Assembly: GCA_047638815.1 (NCBI GenBank)
Contig: JBLIMR010000004.1
Span: forward strand, 1-64,000
Reading direction: 5' to 3'
DNA length: 64,000 bases
From: JAJRRH01 sp047638815
GTDB taxonomy: Bacteria > Bacteroidota > Bacteroidia > Flavobacteriales_D > JABDKJ01
The translations under genes were made by a program, and so were the position numbers. The notes under the pieces are model-generated. The model was not told the origin of the DNA. It saw nothing but the letters and a program-made list of their open reading frames with translations, and made no database searches. This document shows positions 14,892 through 24,555 of the stretch, in pieces (position 1 is the stretch's first letter; each line of letters begins with the position of its first letter).

Positions 14892-17543
14892 TTACCTATT
14901 CGGAATATCTGCCTTCGTAAACTCATATAAATCGTTGGCTTCCTCCTCTTTAAATTTCATGACCAGATCAAGCGCATCAGGAACAACATCACTAAACATT
15001 GTTACCAAAGACCCGTCAACAGCATTCGTGATTGCATGGGTAATGGCCTCTGATTCCTTCGGGATAATTGTAGTCTTTATATCCGGATTTACAGAGTCGA
15101 TGCCTTCTTTAATCAAAGTAATAATCTCATGATCCTCCTTGCCTCTCAAGTTTTTGTCTTGTCGGATAATTACTTCATCAAACATCGAAGCTGCAATTTT
15201 CCCAAGCTCAATAGTATCTGCATCTCTTCTATCACCCACACCTGCTATGATACCAACCTTCACCGTGGCATCTACGTTGTCCACAAATTGCTTCAATGCT
15301 CTTAGTCCTGCAGCATTATGTGCATAATCAACTAGCACATCAAAGTTTTTGAAATTGAACATATTCATTCTACCCGGAGTCTGACCAGGAGAAGGAATAA
15401 ATGTTGTTAATGCCATTCTTATATCATCCATTTTCACTCCTTGCAAATAACATCCTAGAACTGCTGGAAGTACGTTTTGAATCATGAAATGTGCTTTACC
15501 GCCAAAAGTCAAAGGAATGTTCACGGCCTTTTCAACTCTATACTTAAATTCTCCTTTAAAAATAGTCACATAACCATTTTCATAAACAGCAGATACACCA
15601 CCATTTCTTGCATGCCTTTTTATTCTTGCAGAATTTTCGTCCATTGAGAAAAGTGCGAGATTACTATTGATTGATTTTCTCATGTCATATACCAAATCAT
15701 CATCAGCATTAAGAATGGCATAACCATCTTTATTCACTGACTCCGGTATAACGGCTTTTACACGTGCCATTTGTTCAATAGTCTCAATGCCTTTCATTCC
15801 TAAATGATCTGCAGCAACATTAGTAACGATGCCAATATCACATTTATCGAAACCTAATCCGGCTCTTAATAGACCTCCTCTTGCAGACTCCAAGACCGCC
15901 ATATTAACTGTAGGATCTTTTAAAACAAATTCAGCACTACCCGGTCCGGTACAATCTCCAGTCATGAGTAGCCTGTTTTGGATATAAACACCATCCGATG
16001 TAGTATATCCAACTTTATAACCCACCATTTTCATAATGTGAGATATTAGCCTAGTGGTTGTCGTTTTTCCGTTCGTTCCTGAAACTGCGATAATCGGAAT
16101 TCTGAAAGGTGTTCCTGGAGGGAACATCATATCTATAACATCAGCCGCAACGTTTCTTGCTAATCCTTCTGAAGGAGCCAAGTGCATTCTGAAACCAGGA
16201 CCTGCGTTCACTTCAAGTACAGCTCCTCTAGTTTCTTCAATGGATTTACTAATGTCACTAGTCATTACATCAACACCACAAATATCCAATCCAATAATCT
16301 TGGATATTCGCTCAGCCATGAAAACATTGTAAGGATGCACCTTATCGAATACATCTTCTGCAGTTCCTCCTGTACTAAGATTAGCTGTGTCTTTTAATAA
16401 AAACACCTCCCCCTTTTTAAGAACTGAAGACAACTTTTTACCTTCCTTTTTCAATATCTTTTTAGTGATATCATCCACTTTTATCCTAGTCAGAACATTC
16501 TCATGACCATAGCCCCTTCTCGGATCGTCATTAACTTTGTCAATTAATTCCTCAATCGTCAATTTACCGTTTCCAACAACATGTGCTGGAGTTCTTTTTG
16601 ACGCAGCAACTAGCTTGTAATCAATAACTAAGAGTCTGTAATCGTCTCCCGTAATAAATTTCTCAACGATCACGGATCTAGAAATTTCTTTGGCTTTTTC
16701 AAATGCAATAATTGCCGCTTCCTCATTCATGATATCGGTTGTAATGCCTCTACCATGATTACCATTTATAGGTTTGAGAACAATAGGATATCCTATTTTT
16801 CCAATTGCGTCCCTTAATCCTCTTTCTGTTCGTACAACATCACCCTTAGGAACAGGAACTTCCATGTCAAGTAATAGTTCTTTGGAGTCTTCTTTATCAC
16901 AAGCGAGTTCAACAGCAATACTACTTGTTTCACTAGTTACTGTGGCTTGAATTCTTTTTTGATTTGCACCATAACCCAATTGGCACAAGGAATATCTATT
17001 TAATCTTTTATAAGGGATACCTCTACTAACTGCTTCTCTAACTATGGATCCTGTGCTAGGTCCTAATCTTTCATCTTCTCTAATCTCCCTCATCTCTTGA
17101 AGATCTGCTTCGAGATCGTACTCTTCCTTATTGATTAGCGCCAATGCTATTCTGTATGCCGATTTCGCGGCAAATCTTCCCACCTTCTCTTCTGTATAAT
17201 CAAACACAACATTATAAACTCCGTGCTCACCAGTTCCTCGAGTTCTACCGAACCCACAATCCATTCCAGCCAAAGTTTGAATTTCTAGAGCTATATGTTC
17301 GATCACATGGCCCATCCAAGTACCATCTTTTACTCTTTCGAAGAACCCACCGGCAACTCCAGGAGAACATCTATGTTCATACATGGTCGGAAACATTTTT
17401 TTCAATCGACCATAGAATCCTTTGATTTTATCGGTTGGTTTTTCTTCCATCTCCTGAAGATCCAACACCATAACTATCAATTTATGTCTTCTAATTGACC
17501 AGTAGTTGGGCCCTCTCATTGCATTAATGCTTCTTATCTCCAT
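14892..17543 (-). CDS. cphA: Cyanophycin synthetase
   Basis: Polymerises aspartate and arginine into cyanophycin (multi-L-arginyl-poly-L-aspartate) with ATP. The 883 residues match CphA1 length. An N-terminal domain (1 to about 215) carries MRGPNYWSIRRHKLIVM. The ATP-grasp domain (about 215-480) has PIVLKPINGNHGRGITTDI, RLLVIDYKLVAASKRTPAHV and LEVNAGPGFRMH. The Mur-ligase-like domain (about 485-883) has the P-loop VSGTNGKTTTTRL near residue 488, DYAHNAAGLRAL and GIIAGVGDRRDAD. It diverges from cphB and is followed by the M28 peptidase. Confidence 0.96.
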   Translation of the reverse strand: MEIRSINAMRGPNYWSIRRHKLIVMVLDLQEMEEKPTDKIKGFYGRLKKMFPTMYEHRCSPGVAGGFFERVKDGTWMGHVIEHIALEIQTLAGMDCGFGRTRGTGEHGVYNVVFDYTEEKVGRFAAKSAYRIALALINKEEYDLEADLQEMREIREDERLGPSTGSIVREAVSRGIPYKRLNRYSLCQLGYGANQKRIQATVTSETSSIAVELACDKEDSKELLLDMEVPVPKGDVVRTERGLRDAIGKIGYPIVLKPINGNHGRGITTDIMNEEAAIIAFEKAKEISRSVIVEKFITGDDYRLLVIDYKLVAASKRTPAHVVGNGKLTIEELIDKVNDDPRRGYGHENVLTRIKVDDITKKILKKEGKKLSSVLKKGEVFLLKDTANLSTGGTAEDVFDKVHPYNVFMAERISKIIGLDICGVDVMTSDISKSIEETRGAVLEVNAGPGFRMHLAPSEGLARNVAADVIDMMFPPGTPFRIPIIAVSGTNGKTTTTRLISHIMKMVGYKVGYTTSDGVYIQNRLLMTGDCTGPGSAEFVLKDPTVNMAVLESARGGLLRAGLGFDKCDIGIVTNVAADHLGMKGIETIEQMARVKAVIPESVNKDGYAILNADDDLVYDMRKSINSNLALFSMDENSARIKRHARNGGVSAVYENGYVTIFKGEFKYRVEKAVNIPLTFGGKAHFMIQNVLPAVLGCYLQGVKMDDIRMALTTFIPSPGQTPGRMNMFNFKNFDVLVDYAHNAAGLRALKQFVDNVDATVKVGIIAGVGDRRDADTIELGKIAASMFDEVIIRQDKNLRGKEDHEIITLIKEGIDSVNPDIKTTIIPKESEAITHAITNAVDGSLVTMFSDVVPDALDLVMKFKEEEANDLYEFTKADIPNR

Positions 17544-17571
17544 ATTCGGTTTTGGTTTGTGAATTGCAAAG

Positions 17572-17601
17572 GCAAGATAATGCTTTGTTAATAAATATCA
17601 A
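17572..17601 (-). promoter_or_regulatory. Candidate cphA promoter
   Basis: On the reverse strand, TTG (17601-17599), a 19-nt spacer and TATCTTGC (17579-17572). The spacing is ideal and the -7 box departs from TAnnTTTG at its end. It lies in the 136-nt spacer shared by the divergent cphA and cphB genes, 29 nt before the cphA start. Confidence 0.45.
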
Positions 17602-17679
17602 TAATTTCTTTAAATAATCTGTTATCCGATCTTTCAAAGGCAGATATTTGCTTCTTATTCATTTGAAAAGGAAAAATTA

Positions 17680-18543
17680 ATGCAGGATCCAAAAGGAACA
17701 TTAATATCAATTGGGGGGAATGAGGATAAGGGATTGGAGCTTGATGAAAATCACTCGCTTGATTTTATTGAAGATGGAATTCTAAAAAAAGTTGTCGATC
17801 TAGGTGGCGGAGTCAATGCAAAGATTAAGGTAATCACAAGTGCGTCAAGCATTCCTGTTGAAGTTGGGGAGAATTACCTATCCGCATTTGGAAAATTAGA
17901 ATGTAATAATATTCAAATTCTTAATATCGGATCGAAAGAGCAAGCAAACGATCCAATATTTATTCAAGACATTGAGGAAGCTGATGTTGTGATGTTCTCT
18001 GGAGGTGATCAAAGAAGACTTAGTCAATTCTTTATTGACTCCAAAATTTTAGCTGTACTCAAAAGAAGGTATCAGGAGGAGGACGGTTTTGTTATCGCAG
18101 GCACCAGTGCAGGTGCGGTTGCAATGTCTGAAACTATGGTTTGTGGCGGTTCGGCAGAATTTGCCATGAAAAACGGTGAAGTCAAGATTATGGAAGGGCT
18201 TGGCTTTATGAATAACGTCATCATTGATTCTCACTTTATCAAAAGAGGCCGATTTGGCCGTTTGGCTGAAGCTGTGGCTCGACATCCTGAACTCCTAGGT
18301 GTTGGATTAGGTGAGGATACTGCCATAATAATTACAGGTGGCTGTCACTTTGAAACCATCGGTTCTGGAATGATTATATTATTTGATGGAACGGAATTGA
18401 AACACAATACAGTTTCAAAATTGAGAGAAGGCACACCAATTACTATCGGAAATATGGTCGTTCATGTGCTGGCCAACAATGACCAGTATGATGTCACTCA
18501 TAAAAAACTCACGGCCCAGCCTTTTGATGTAAAACAGCATTAA
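17680..18543 (+). CDS. cphB: Cyanophycinase
   Basis: A serine exopeptidase of family S51 that cuts cyanophycin to beta-Asp-Arg dipeptides. 287 residues. GTLISIGGNEDKG opens the protein, VVMFSGGDQRRL provides the conserved GGDQ, the nucleophile is in VIAGTSAGAVAMSETM, IDSHFIKRGRFGRLAEAV follows, and GVGLGEDTAIII closes the fold; all are canonical. No signal peptide is visible, so it acts in the cytoplasm where CphA acts. It is divergent from cphA. Confidence 0.95.
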   Translation: MQDPKGTLISIGGNEDKGLELDENHSLDFIEDGILKKVVDLGGGVNAKIKVITSASSIPVEVGENYLSAFGKLECNNIQILNIGSKEQANDPIFIQDIEEADVVMFSGGDQRRLSQFFIDSKILAVLKRRYQEEDGFVIAGTSAGAVAMSETMVCGGSAEFAMKNGEVKIMEGLGFMNNVIIDSHFIKRGRFGRLAEAVARHPELLGVGLGEDTAIIITGGCHFETIGSGMIILFDGTELKHNTVSKLREGTPITIGNMVVHVLANNDQYDVTHKKLTAQPFDVKQH

Positions 18544-18623
18544 TTAGCTGTTAAGAAATAGGGATGTCTATTACTTGAGAATGAAGGAGTGACGTTTGAC
18601 ACCCGATTCTTGTCATTATTGAT

Positions 18624-19073
18624 CTACAGAGTTTTAGCGAAACATCTACTATTCTCAACATTTGCGTATTGTCCATAATTCGGAATCTCAACGTACTTAT
18701 TTTTAGTGTAAAACTTGATCGCATCAGGTTGTCTTAGGCCCGTTTCAAGTAGGCTCCTTTCGAATAATAGTTCTTTCGCCCAACTTTCCAATTCCTCTAA
18801 GATCATTAAAGCAACGCCCTTGCCACGATAATCTGGAAGGGTGAACATTCGTTTAACTTCTACAGTATTATCATTATGTTTTTTGATCGCCCCACATCCA
18901 ATTGGAAGTGAATCATCAAAAGCCACGATCACTTGCTCCAAATTATCAATCTTGTTGAATTGAGCGTAAAATGAATGTTCCTCTCCGTCTCTATCTGCTA
19001 AATGATCATCCAACATACCAACAAGTTGAACAAAATGAGGATTATTGGAATCCGATCGAGAGATTGAAATCAT
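18624..19073 (-). CDS. GNAT-family N-acetyltransferase
   Basis: A 149-residue GNAT protein. The acetyl-CoA binding motif A is FTLPDYRGKGVALMILEELESWAKE (about 78-102), preceded by strand IGCGAIKKHNDNTVEVKRM. It lies 26 nt downstream of the isoaspartyl peptidase gene on the same strand and is likely cotranscribed. The substrate is unknown; an amino-acid or amine substrate would fit the neighbours but is only inference. Confidence 0.82.
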   Translation of the reverse strand: MISISRSDSNNPHFVQLVGMLDDHLADRDGEEHSFYAQFNKIDNLEQVIVAFDDSLPIGCGAIKKHNDNTVEVKRMFTLPDYRGKGVALMILEELESWAKELLFERSLLETGLRQPDAIKFYTKNKYVEIPNYGQYANVENSRCFAKTL

Positions 19074-19099
19074 TCTGGGCCAGGAAATATTATTAATAA

Positions 19100-20038
19100 T
19101 TATTTATAAATCTCAATCTTTAAGTCCTCCCCTTCTTTCTTCACAGCTCTATACATTCCTGCGGAATTAAAAACCAAAGCCACATCACCTGCTGTATTGC
19201 AAGCTATTACTCCGCCCTCACCATTTATCTCCAATAATCTTTTGTGTATGACTTCTTCACATGCATCTTGCAAACTAAGGCCTTTGAATTCGATAAGACA
19301 AGAAATATCGTAGGCAACTACAGCTCTAATAAAGTATTCTCCATCCCCCGTGCAAGAAACCGCACATGTTTTATTATTGGCATAAGTGCCAGCTCCAATC
19401 ATCGGACTATCTCCTACTCTACCAAACTTTTTATTGGTCATACCACCTGTTGATGTCGCTGCTGCAATATCACCAAACTCATCGAGTGCCACTGCGCCTA
19501 CAGTACCAAATTTCTTATCCTCAAGCGTGGATTTCGCATGATCCAATTGCACCTTATCGCTACCCGAAACAGACTGCCATTGCTTGTACCTATAATCATT
19601 GTGAAAATATTCAGCATCACAAAATTCCATGTTTTGGTCTTTAGCGAATTTTTCCGCTCCAGCACCGATCATAAATACATGCTGCGAGTGATTCATTATA
19701 TTTTCAGCCAACACAATAGGATTTTTGACATTACTGACTGCAGCAGTTGCTCCTGCATTCAAGGTTTTTCCGCACATAATAGATGCGTCCATTTCATGCC
19801 TTCCATCTGAAGAGAACACAGAACCTTTTCCAGCATTGAAGAGTTCGTTGTTCTCTAAACTAACAACAGCCGCACTTACAGCATCGACAGCCCGTCCACC
19901 ATTTACCAATATATCATTACCAATTTCTATGGCAATTTTTAAAGCTTCTTTATAACTCCTTTCCTTCTCATCTGTCATCTCTGATTTCAGAATCGTACCG
20001 GCACCACCATGTATCGCAATTGACGTTTTAAATTTCAT
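19100..20038 (-). CDS. Isoaspartyl peptidase / L-asparaginase (Ntn-hydrolase)
   Basis: A 312-residue type 2 asparaginase that would mature by self-cleavage before the nucleophilic threonine. N-terminal SIAIHGGAGTI is diagnostic. The cleavage site is in KKFGTVGAVALDEFG, with Thr as new N-terminus. GRVGDSPMIGAGTYA and CTGDGEYFIRA give the substrate-binding loops. Such enzymes hydrolyse beta-aspartyl dipeptides, including beta-Asp-Arg released by cyanophycinase, so with cphA and cphB close by this is the natural last step. An AGGAG lies just before the ATG. Confidence 0.92.
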   Translation of the reverse strand: MKFKTSIAIHGGAGTILKSEMTDEKERSYKEALKIAIEIGNDILVNGGRAVDAVSAAVVSLENNELFNAGKGSVFSSDGRHEMDASIMCGKTLNAGATAAVSNVKNPIVLAENIMNHSQHVFMIGAGAEKFAKDQNMEFCDAEYFHNDYRYKQWQSVSGSDKVQLDHAKSTLEDKKFGTVGAVALDEFGDIAAATSTGGMTNKKFGRVGDSPMIGAGTYANNKTCAVSCTGDGEYFIRAVVAYDISCLIEFKGLSLQDACEEVIHKRLLEINGEGGVIACNTAGDVALVFNSAGMYRAVKKEGEDLKIEIYK

Positions 20039-20215
20039 TTCTCCTAAAGTTTATACGAAGATAAAACAAATTGATTGCAGATTTCGCATCAAAAAAAACT
20101 TGGCTTTATTGCTTCCGTAGCAAGTGTACAAGTGTTTTAGACACACAATAAAATGCCACTATTAATAAATAGTATTGTAGTACATTATGGCTGTTGTTAA
20201 ATTAGACTTGCGATA

Positions 20216-20926
20216 ATGAAACATGCAACTTTAGATCTATATTATAACCTTAATAATTATGGCGTTGGTCTCGGTTACAGTGGCATTTTTACGGATGAGA
20301 TAACTGAGAATTTCATGTTATTTTGTGATGATGTCATAATCAATCAAAAAAATGACCTAAAGACATCAAAGGTTATTAATTTCTTGCTATGCGAGTCATT
20401 CCAAAATGTTGTGAGACATGCAAATAATGAAAACCTTGATAATGACAAAAGTTTTGAAGGATACTTTGGTCTTCACAACTTGGGGAATGATTATCGTCTC
20501 AACAGCATAAATAAGGTCAATACTTCAGATAAACACAAAGTAATTAAAGGCATTGAGAGTGTTAACGACAAGACTCCTGAGGAACTTAGTGCCATGTATC
20601 GGTTAAAGCTTGATAAAGGTGAACTTTCAGAAAAGGGCGGAGCTGGATTAGGGATAATACAAATGGCTCGAAAATCGGGTCAGAATATTCTGTGTAAAGT
20701 TGATGAATCCAACAGTGGTGTGGAACGATTGCATCAACAAATTATGATTAGTCAGTTAGATACTCCTTTACATACTAGCAGAATCGAGATGTGTGAAAAT
20801 CAATTCATGCACATGACCGACAACTGTCAAATTCTTCAATATAAAGGTGATTTCTCCATTGATAGACTCGATTCTATTCAAGGATACTATCCCCAAATTT
20901 CATTGCTCTGGGAGATGAAAAAATAG
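20216..20926 (+). CDS. SiaB-like GHKL ATPase/kinase domain protein (first reading frame, ends early)
   Basis: 236 residues. The first about 180 match the SiaB/DUF6272 GHKL fold: the strand-helix opening GYSGIFTDEITENF, the N-box LLCESFQNVVRHANNEN, and the G-box GGAGLGIIQMARKSG. SiaB-type proteins phosphorylate a small SiaC (DUF1987) partner in surface-signalling switches; no SiaC-like gene is seen here. From about residue 205 a second copy of the domain starts (QYKGDFSIDRLDSI), but the frame stops at 20924 after an A6 run, while the homologous continuation is in the -1 frame (next entry). Confidence 0.7.
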   Translation: MKHATLDLYYNLNNYGVGLGYSGIFTDEITENFMLFCDDVIINQKNDLKTSKVINFLLCESFQNVVRHANNENLDNDKSFEGYFGLHNLGNDYRLNSINKVNTSDKHKVIKGIESVNDKTPEELSAMYRLKLDKGELSEKGGAGLGIIQMARKSGQNILCKVDESNSGVERLHQQIMISQLDTPLHTSRIEMCENQFMHMTDNCQILQYKGDFSIDRLDSIQGYYPQISLLWEMKK

Positions 20927-21270
20927 CGCAAAAAATAATATTCAATACCGTATCAGCTCTTTATGAAAATGCTAAAGTTCACGGAAGTAAAATCAATGGC
21001 ATTGATGTAGGAACCTTGATTTTTTCACGCATTGAAGGCGCTCTTGTTCTTGAAATGGGAAATCCAATTTTAAAATTGAAAGCAGAAGATATTTCTGAAA
21101 AAATGAAAAATGACAGTCCCATGAAAGCTCAAGCTGGAGACTTGTCTAGACTAAAACAAATAATGTCTGAAGAGTCTCAATTTAACTTCCAAATTGACAA
21201 AATGGATAATGACCATTCATTCCTCACGGTAAGAATAGAAATCAGCGCCAATAGTTCTCGGAAAAGCTAA
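20866..21270 (+). pseudogene. Out-of-frame second half of the SiaB-like gene
   Basis: This frame is open from 20866 to 21270 but has no ATG, GTG or TTG before 21016. It encodes DEKIAQKIIFNTVSALYENA, resembling the N-box helix of domain one (KVINFLLCESFQNVVRHA), then IFSRIEGALVLEMGNPI and HSFLTVRIEIS as in the end of DUF6272. One extra base in the AAAAAA run at 20918-20923 would join it to the upstream frame as one protein of about 351 residues with two tandem domains, the second lacking a G-box. It may be a mutation, a sequencing slip or programmed slippage. Confidence 0.65.
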
Positions 21271-21384
21271 AATTGAGCTTGAATAAGTAATTTTTTGTCC
21301 CTAAACCGTTATTATTATTTTTTTCAATCGAATTGATTAATCTCAAATATCGATTTTCGTATTAATTATTTAAATTGACTCATT

Positions 21385-21999
21385 ATGAATAAAACAATTA
21401 CTTTTCTAGTCCTTATTGGGCTACTATTTACCCTTGAAACATACGCCACAGTGTTTGAAATTGCTTCAACTGGAGATCTTTCTTATTCACCAAATGTGGT
21501 GAATGCTACAGTTGGTGATACCATCAATTTTACAATAAGTGCCACACATCCGACAGCGGAAGTTTCTCAGGCCACATGGGACGACAATCTAGCAAGTGAA
21601 ATGACGAGTGGATTTGGAACAATGACAAGTTCCTTTACCTTAGTTTTGGAAGAGTCTGATGCTCCGGTTTTATATTATGTCTGTGTTAACCATGTATCTG
21701 ATGGCATGAAAGGATTGATAAACGTTGAACCAACTGGACTTGCAGAACTTATTCAGTCTATTGATTTTGAATTTGGTCCCAATCCTGTATCTGACAACTC
21801 TTTGTATTACACAACCTCAAAGCACAACAAAATCTCAAGTATTGAAATATTTGATATTCAAGGGAAACTGGTTGACTCATTTAACCAAATCAATGAATCC
21901 GGACGTCTAGATTTAAATCTTGAAAACGGTGTTTATTTTGTTCAATTAATAAGCACTAAAAACACTCCGCTAATTACCAAGAAACTTATTGTACAATAG
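21385..21999 (+). CDS. Secreted cupredoxin with T9SS type A sorting domain
   Basis: 204 residues. Signal peptide 1-22 (ending ETYA). Residues about 24-115 form a plastocyanin-like domain: VGDTINFTISATHPTAEV supplies the first His, and LYYVCVNHVSDGMKG supplies Cys, His and Met, the type 1 copper ligands. After a short linker, FEFGPNPVSDNSLYY, ISSIEIFDIQGKLV and NGVYFVQLISTKN...KKLIVQ form the type IX sorting domain. It is probably exported and attached to the cell surface as an electron carrier. A hairpin terminator follows. Confidence 0.85.
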   Translation: MNKTITFLVLIGLLFTLETYATVFEIASTGDLSYSPNVVNATVGDTINFTISATHPTAEVSQATWDDNLASEMTSGFGTMTSSFTLVLEESDAPVLYYVCVNHVSDGMKGLINVEPTGLAELIQSIDFEFGPNPVSDNSLYYTTSKHNKISSIEIFDIQGKLVDSFNQINESGRLDLNLENGVYFVQLISTKNTPLITKKLIVQ

Positions 22000-22021
22000 C
22001 CCTGATTTTACAAATAACTCC

Positions 22022-22060
22022 ATCCCTGATTCCTATTCAAGAATCGGGGATTTTATTTTA
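22022..22060 (+). terminator. Hairpin terminator after the cupredoxin gene
   Basis: ATCCCTGATTC (22022-22032) pairs with GAATCGGGGAT (22041-22051) with one G-T pair, followed by a T-rich run. It lies between the convergent cupredoxin and M48 genes and may serve both. Confidence 0.7.
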
Positions 22061-23483
22061 TAGTGACTTTCATTTTCACACCCTGCTTCACTTGGTCATT
22101 TAGCATAAACCCATTGAGAATGGATAATTCCTCGAGTCTTTCATCGGTTACACCATGGTCCTTTAATGCCTTAGAAAAAGTGCCATTACTTTTAACAGAA
22201 ACAATGTGAAGTCTCTCCGGTTTTCTATTCAATTTTTCGGGATCGGTGAGTTTTTTAAAACTCGACATACAATAACTGAACTTAGAAGCTAAGGCATTAA
22301 AATCAACATCACGAGAGAGTCCCACAATTTGATAAATGTTGTTTTCATACTTAATAAAAGTCAATTTCGCCTTAATCGTCATTTGTTCCTGAACTTGTTG
22401 CGCCAATACCTCAACGGCTTGAAATCCATTAATGATATTGTTTTTAGATGAAATGGCCGTCATTTGAAACTGCTCTAAACTCTTCGCTGTGGCCGCCTGT
22501 AAATCTGAACCTTCCGCTAAAGTTAAAAACATAAGAGCCTTACCATCTTCTGGGGCCATTTGAAATTGCTGCGGACTATTTTGTGTTTGCCATGCAGGAG
22601 GAATTTTGAAAAAAAACTTAAGCGTAGGATGATAAAAACTATTGGCTTCCACAAATCCCTGTCTTGGATCCTCACCATAAACCAGGCCCTCAATCATTGC
22701 GAGGTATGAATCTCGACCAACTTTAGCGTTATTCAAATTCAATTCACTTTGCCATTCCTTCGCCATGGCTGACACATTCGCTTTTCTATTGATAGGATTT
22801 GGATGTGTCGATAAAAATTCTGGAATCGACACTCCGGCTTCTTCTTGTTTTCTAGCTAACGTATTAAAAAAACCTGCCATTTCCTCTGCATCATAACCTA
22901 TCCTAGAAGAATACTCTACACCTAACTTATCAGATTGACTTTCTGCATCTCTACCAAATTTCAACATCAACAAACCCATTCCTTGTGTTACTGGTTCTGC
23001 AAACTGAGCCAGTTCTGGAACAGCAATCATACTCCCAATCAGACCAATCTGTCCGAGAATCGCATTTCTCTGTTGAATTACCGAATGTCTTGCAGTGATA
23101 TGTCCCAACTCATGGCCCAAAACCCCGGAGAATTCAGCCTCATTATTAAAGTGTGCCATGATACCACGAGTGAAGTATACAAATCCACCAGGCACTGCAA
23201 AAGCATTGACTACTGGAGAATCAACTATTTTAAATTCATATTCAAGATTTGGCCTATGTGATATCTTGGCCATTTCGTTCCCTCTGTTGTTAATGTAGTT
23301 CTGAAGTGTTGCATTTTCATACAATCCGAAGCTTGCAACAATTTGAGGATCTGCTGTCACCCCCATCTGTCTCTCTCCTTTTTCTGAAGTAAAAACTACC
23401 TGACGCTTACCTGTTACTGGATTTTTAGCGCAGGAAAACAATAAAGTGCTAATAAGGATGAAGTAAAATGTTTTTATTCTCAT
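22053..23483 (-). CDS. M48-family metalloprotease lipoprotein
   Basis: 476 residues. A lipoprotein signal (LLFSCAKNPVTGKRQ) puts it in the periplasm or on a membrane. The zinc motif HExxH is in FSGVLGHELGHITARHS, and the third ligand region is AESQSDKLGVEYSSRIGYD; PEFLSTHPNPINRKANV is typical of BepA/LoiP-type M48 enzymes. The last about 50 residues (LHIVSVKSNGTFSKALKDHG to VKMKVTIK) resemble a LysM-like module. A role in quality control of outer-membrane proteins is suggested by the family. Confidence 0.9.
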   Translation of the reverse strand: MRIKTFYFILISTLLFSCAKNPVTGKRQVVFTSEKGERQMGVTADPQIVASFGLYENATLQNYINNRGNEMAKISHRPNLEYEFKIVDSPVVNAFAVPGGFVYFTRGIMAHFNNEAEFSGVLGHELGHITARHSVIQQRNAILGQIGLIGSMIAVPELAQFAEPVTQGMGLLMLKFGRDAESQSDKLGVEYSSRIGYDAEEMAGFFNTLARKQEEAGVSIPEFLSTHPNPINRKANVSAMAKEWQSELNLNNAKVGRDSYLAMIEGLVYGEDPRQGFVEANSFYHPTLKFFFKIPPAWQTQNSPQQFQMAPEDGKALMFLTLAEGSDLQAATAKSLEQFQMTAISSKNNIINGFQAVEVLAQQVQEQMTIKAKLTFIKYENNIYQIVGLSRDVDFNALASKFSYCMSSFKKLTDPEKLNRKPERLHIVSVKSNGTFSKALKDHGVTDERLEELSILNGFMLNDQVKQGVKMKVTIK

Positions 23484-23688
23484 AGTGATAAATTATTAAA
23501 GTCTATTAACTAACGAATAACTGATTGGATCACAAAGAAACGATATTTAGTGAATTTTGAACTAGCATCTGAATCTTCATTTCTGGAACATATTTAATCA
23601 TTGAGCCAACTATGTTTATGAGATTTTGTCCCTAAAAGATAAAATAAAAATAATGGTAGATTTGTATTACACCATATTACCAGAAATC

Positions 23689-24489
23689 ATGAGTATTACG
23701 ACCAAATTAACGCATCAGATAGTTTTACCCCTACTCATTGCATTTTTGGTTTCAACTCCAACGGATATTTTTCCATGGGGGCAAACTGGTCACAGAGCGA
23801 TAGGAAAAATTGCTGAGAATCACCTGACACCAATAACAAGAGCAAACTTGGAAAGACTTATGGGTTATGAGAGCCTAGGACAGTCAGGCACATGGATGGA
23901 TGAGGTAAGAAGCGATTCTACTTATAATTTCATGAAGGATTGGCACTGGGTAACGATTCCAGACAGCTGTACCTATGAAGCTTGTGATAAAAATCCTCAT
24001 GGCGATGCAATCGCAACAATAGAACGAATTATCAGTGAGCTTGAAACTAGAAGAGACCTTTCTTTGTCTGAAGAACATAATTACATCAGGATATTGTGTC
24101 ACTTAGTGGCAGATATTCATCAACCACTTCATGTTGGAAATGGTACTGATAGAGGTGGGAATGATGTGAAGGTCACTTGGTTTTGGGATGAAGAAACAAA
24201 CCTGCATCGTGTATGGGATAGTCATATGATAGACCAGAAAAAATTGAGCTTTACTGAACTAGCTGAATTTGCAGATCACTCTACTTTTAGACAAAGACAA
24301 GATTGGCAAAATCAAGGAGTCCGAGTTTGGGCCAGAGAATCTAAAGCGCTGCGTGACGAAATTTATGATCTTCCTGAAGATAAAATGTTAAGCTATAAAT
24401 ATCTGTATCGTCATTGGCCAACTGTAAAAGATCGGTTGATGTTGGCTGGGATACGGTTGGCTGGGATTCTCAACAAAATCTACGGTTAA
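23689..24489 (+). CDS. Secreted S1/P1-type nuclease
   Basis: About 266 residues from the ATG at 23689. The signal peptide ends before Trp in FPWGQTGHRAIGKIAENHL; in this family the new N-terminal Trp is itself a zinc ligand. Other ligands are seen in WHWVTIPD, LCHLVADIHQPLHVGN, DRGGNDVKVTWF, and NLHRVWDSHMID. The enzyme degrades single-stranded DNA or RNA outside the cell or in the periplasm, probably for nucleotide or phosphate supply. Longer frames from a TTG at 23626 or ATG at 23653 add residues before the signal and are unlikely. TAGATTTG at 23657-23664 may be its -7 box. Confidence 0.9.
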   Translation: MSITTKLTHQIVLPLLIAFLVSTPTDIFPWGQTGHRAIGKIAENHLTPITRANLERLMGYESLGQSGTWMDEVRSDSTYNFMKDWHWVTIPDSCTYEACDKNPHGDAIATIERIISELETRRDLSLSEEHNYIRILCHLVADIHQPLHVGNGTDRGGNDVKVTWFWDEETNLHRVWDSHMIDQKKLSFTELAEFADHSTFRQRQDWQNQGVRVWARESKALRDEIYDLPEDKMLSYKYLYRHWPTVKDRLMLAGIRLAGILNKIYG

Positions 24490-24555
24490 AATTGAGTCCT
24501 ATTTTATTCCATTATTCTCAGCTCATTTTAAAATTTTAGTGGACATTCGTCATGA

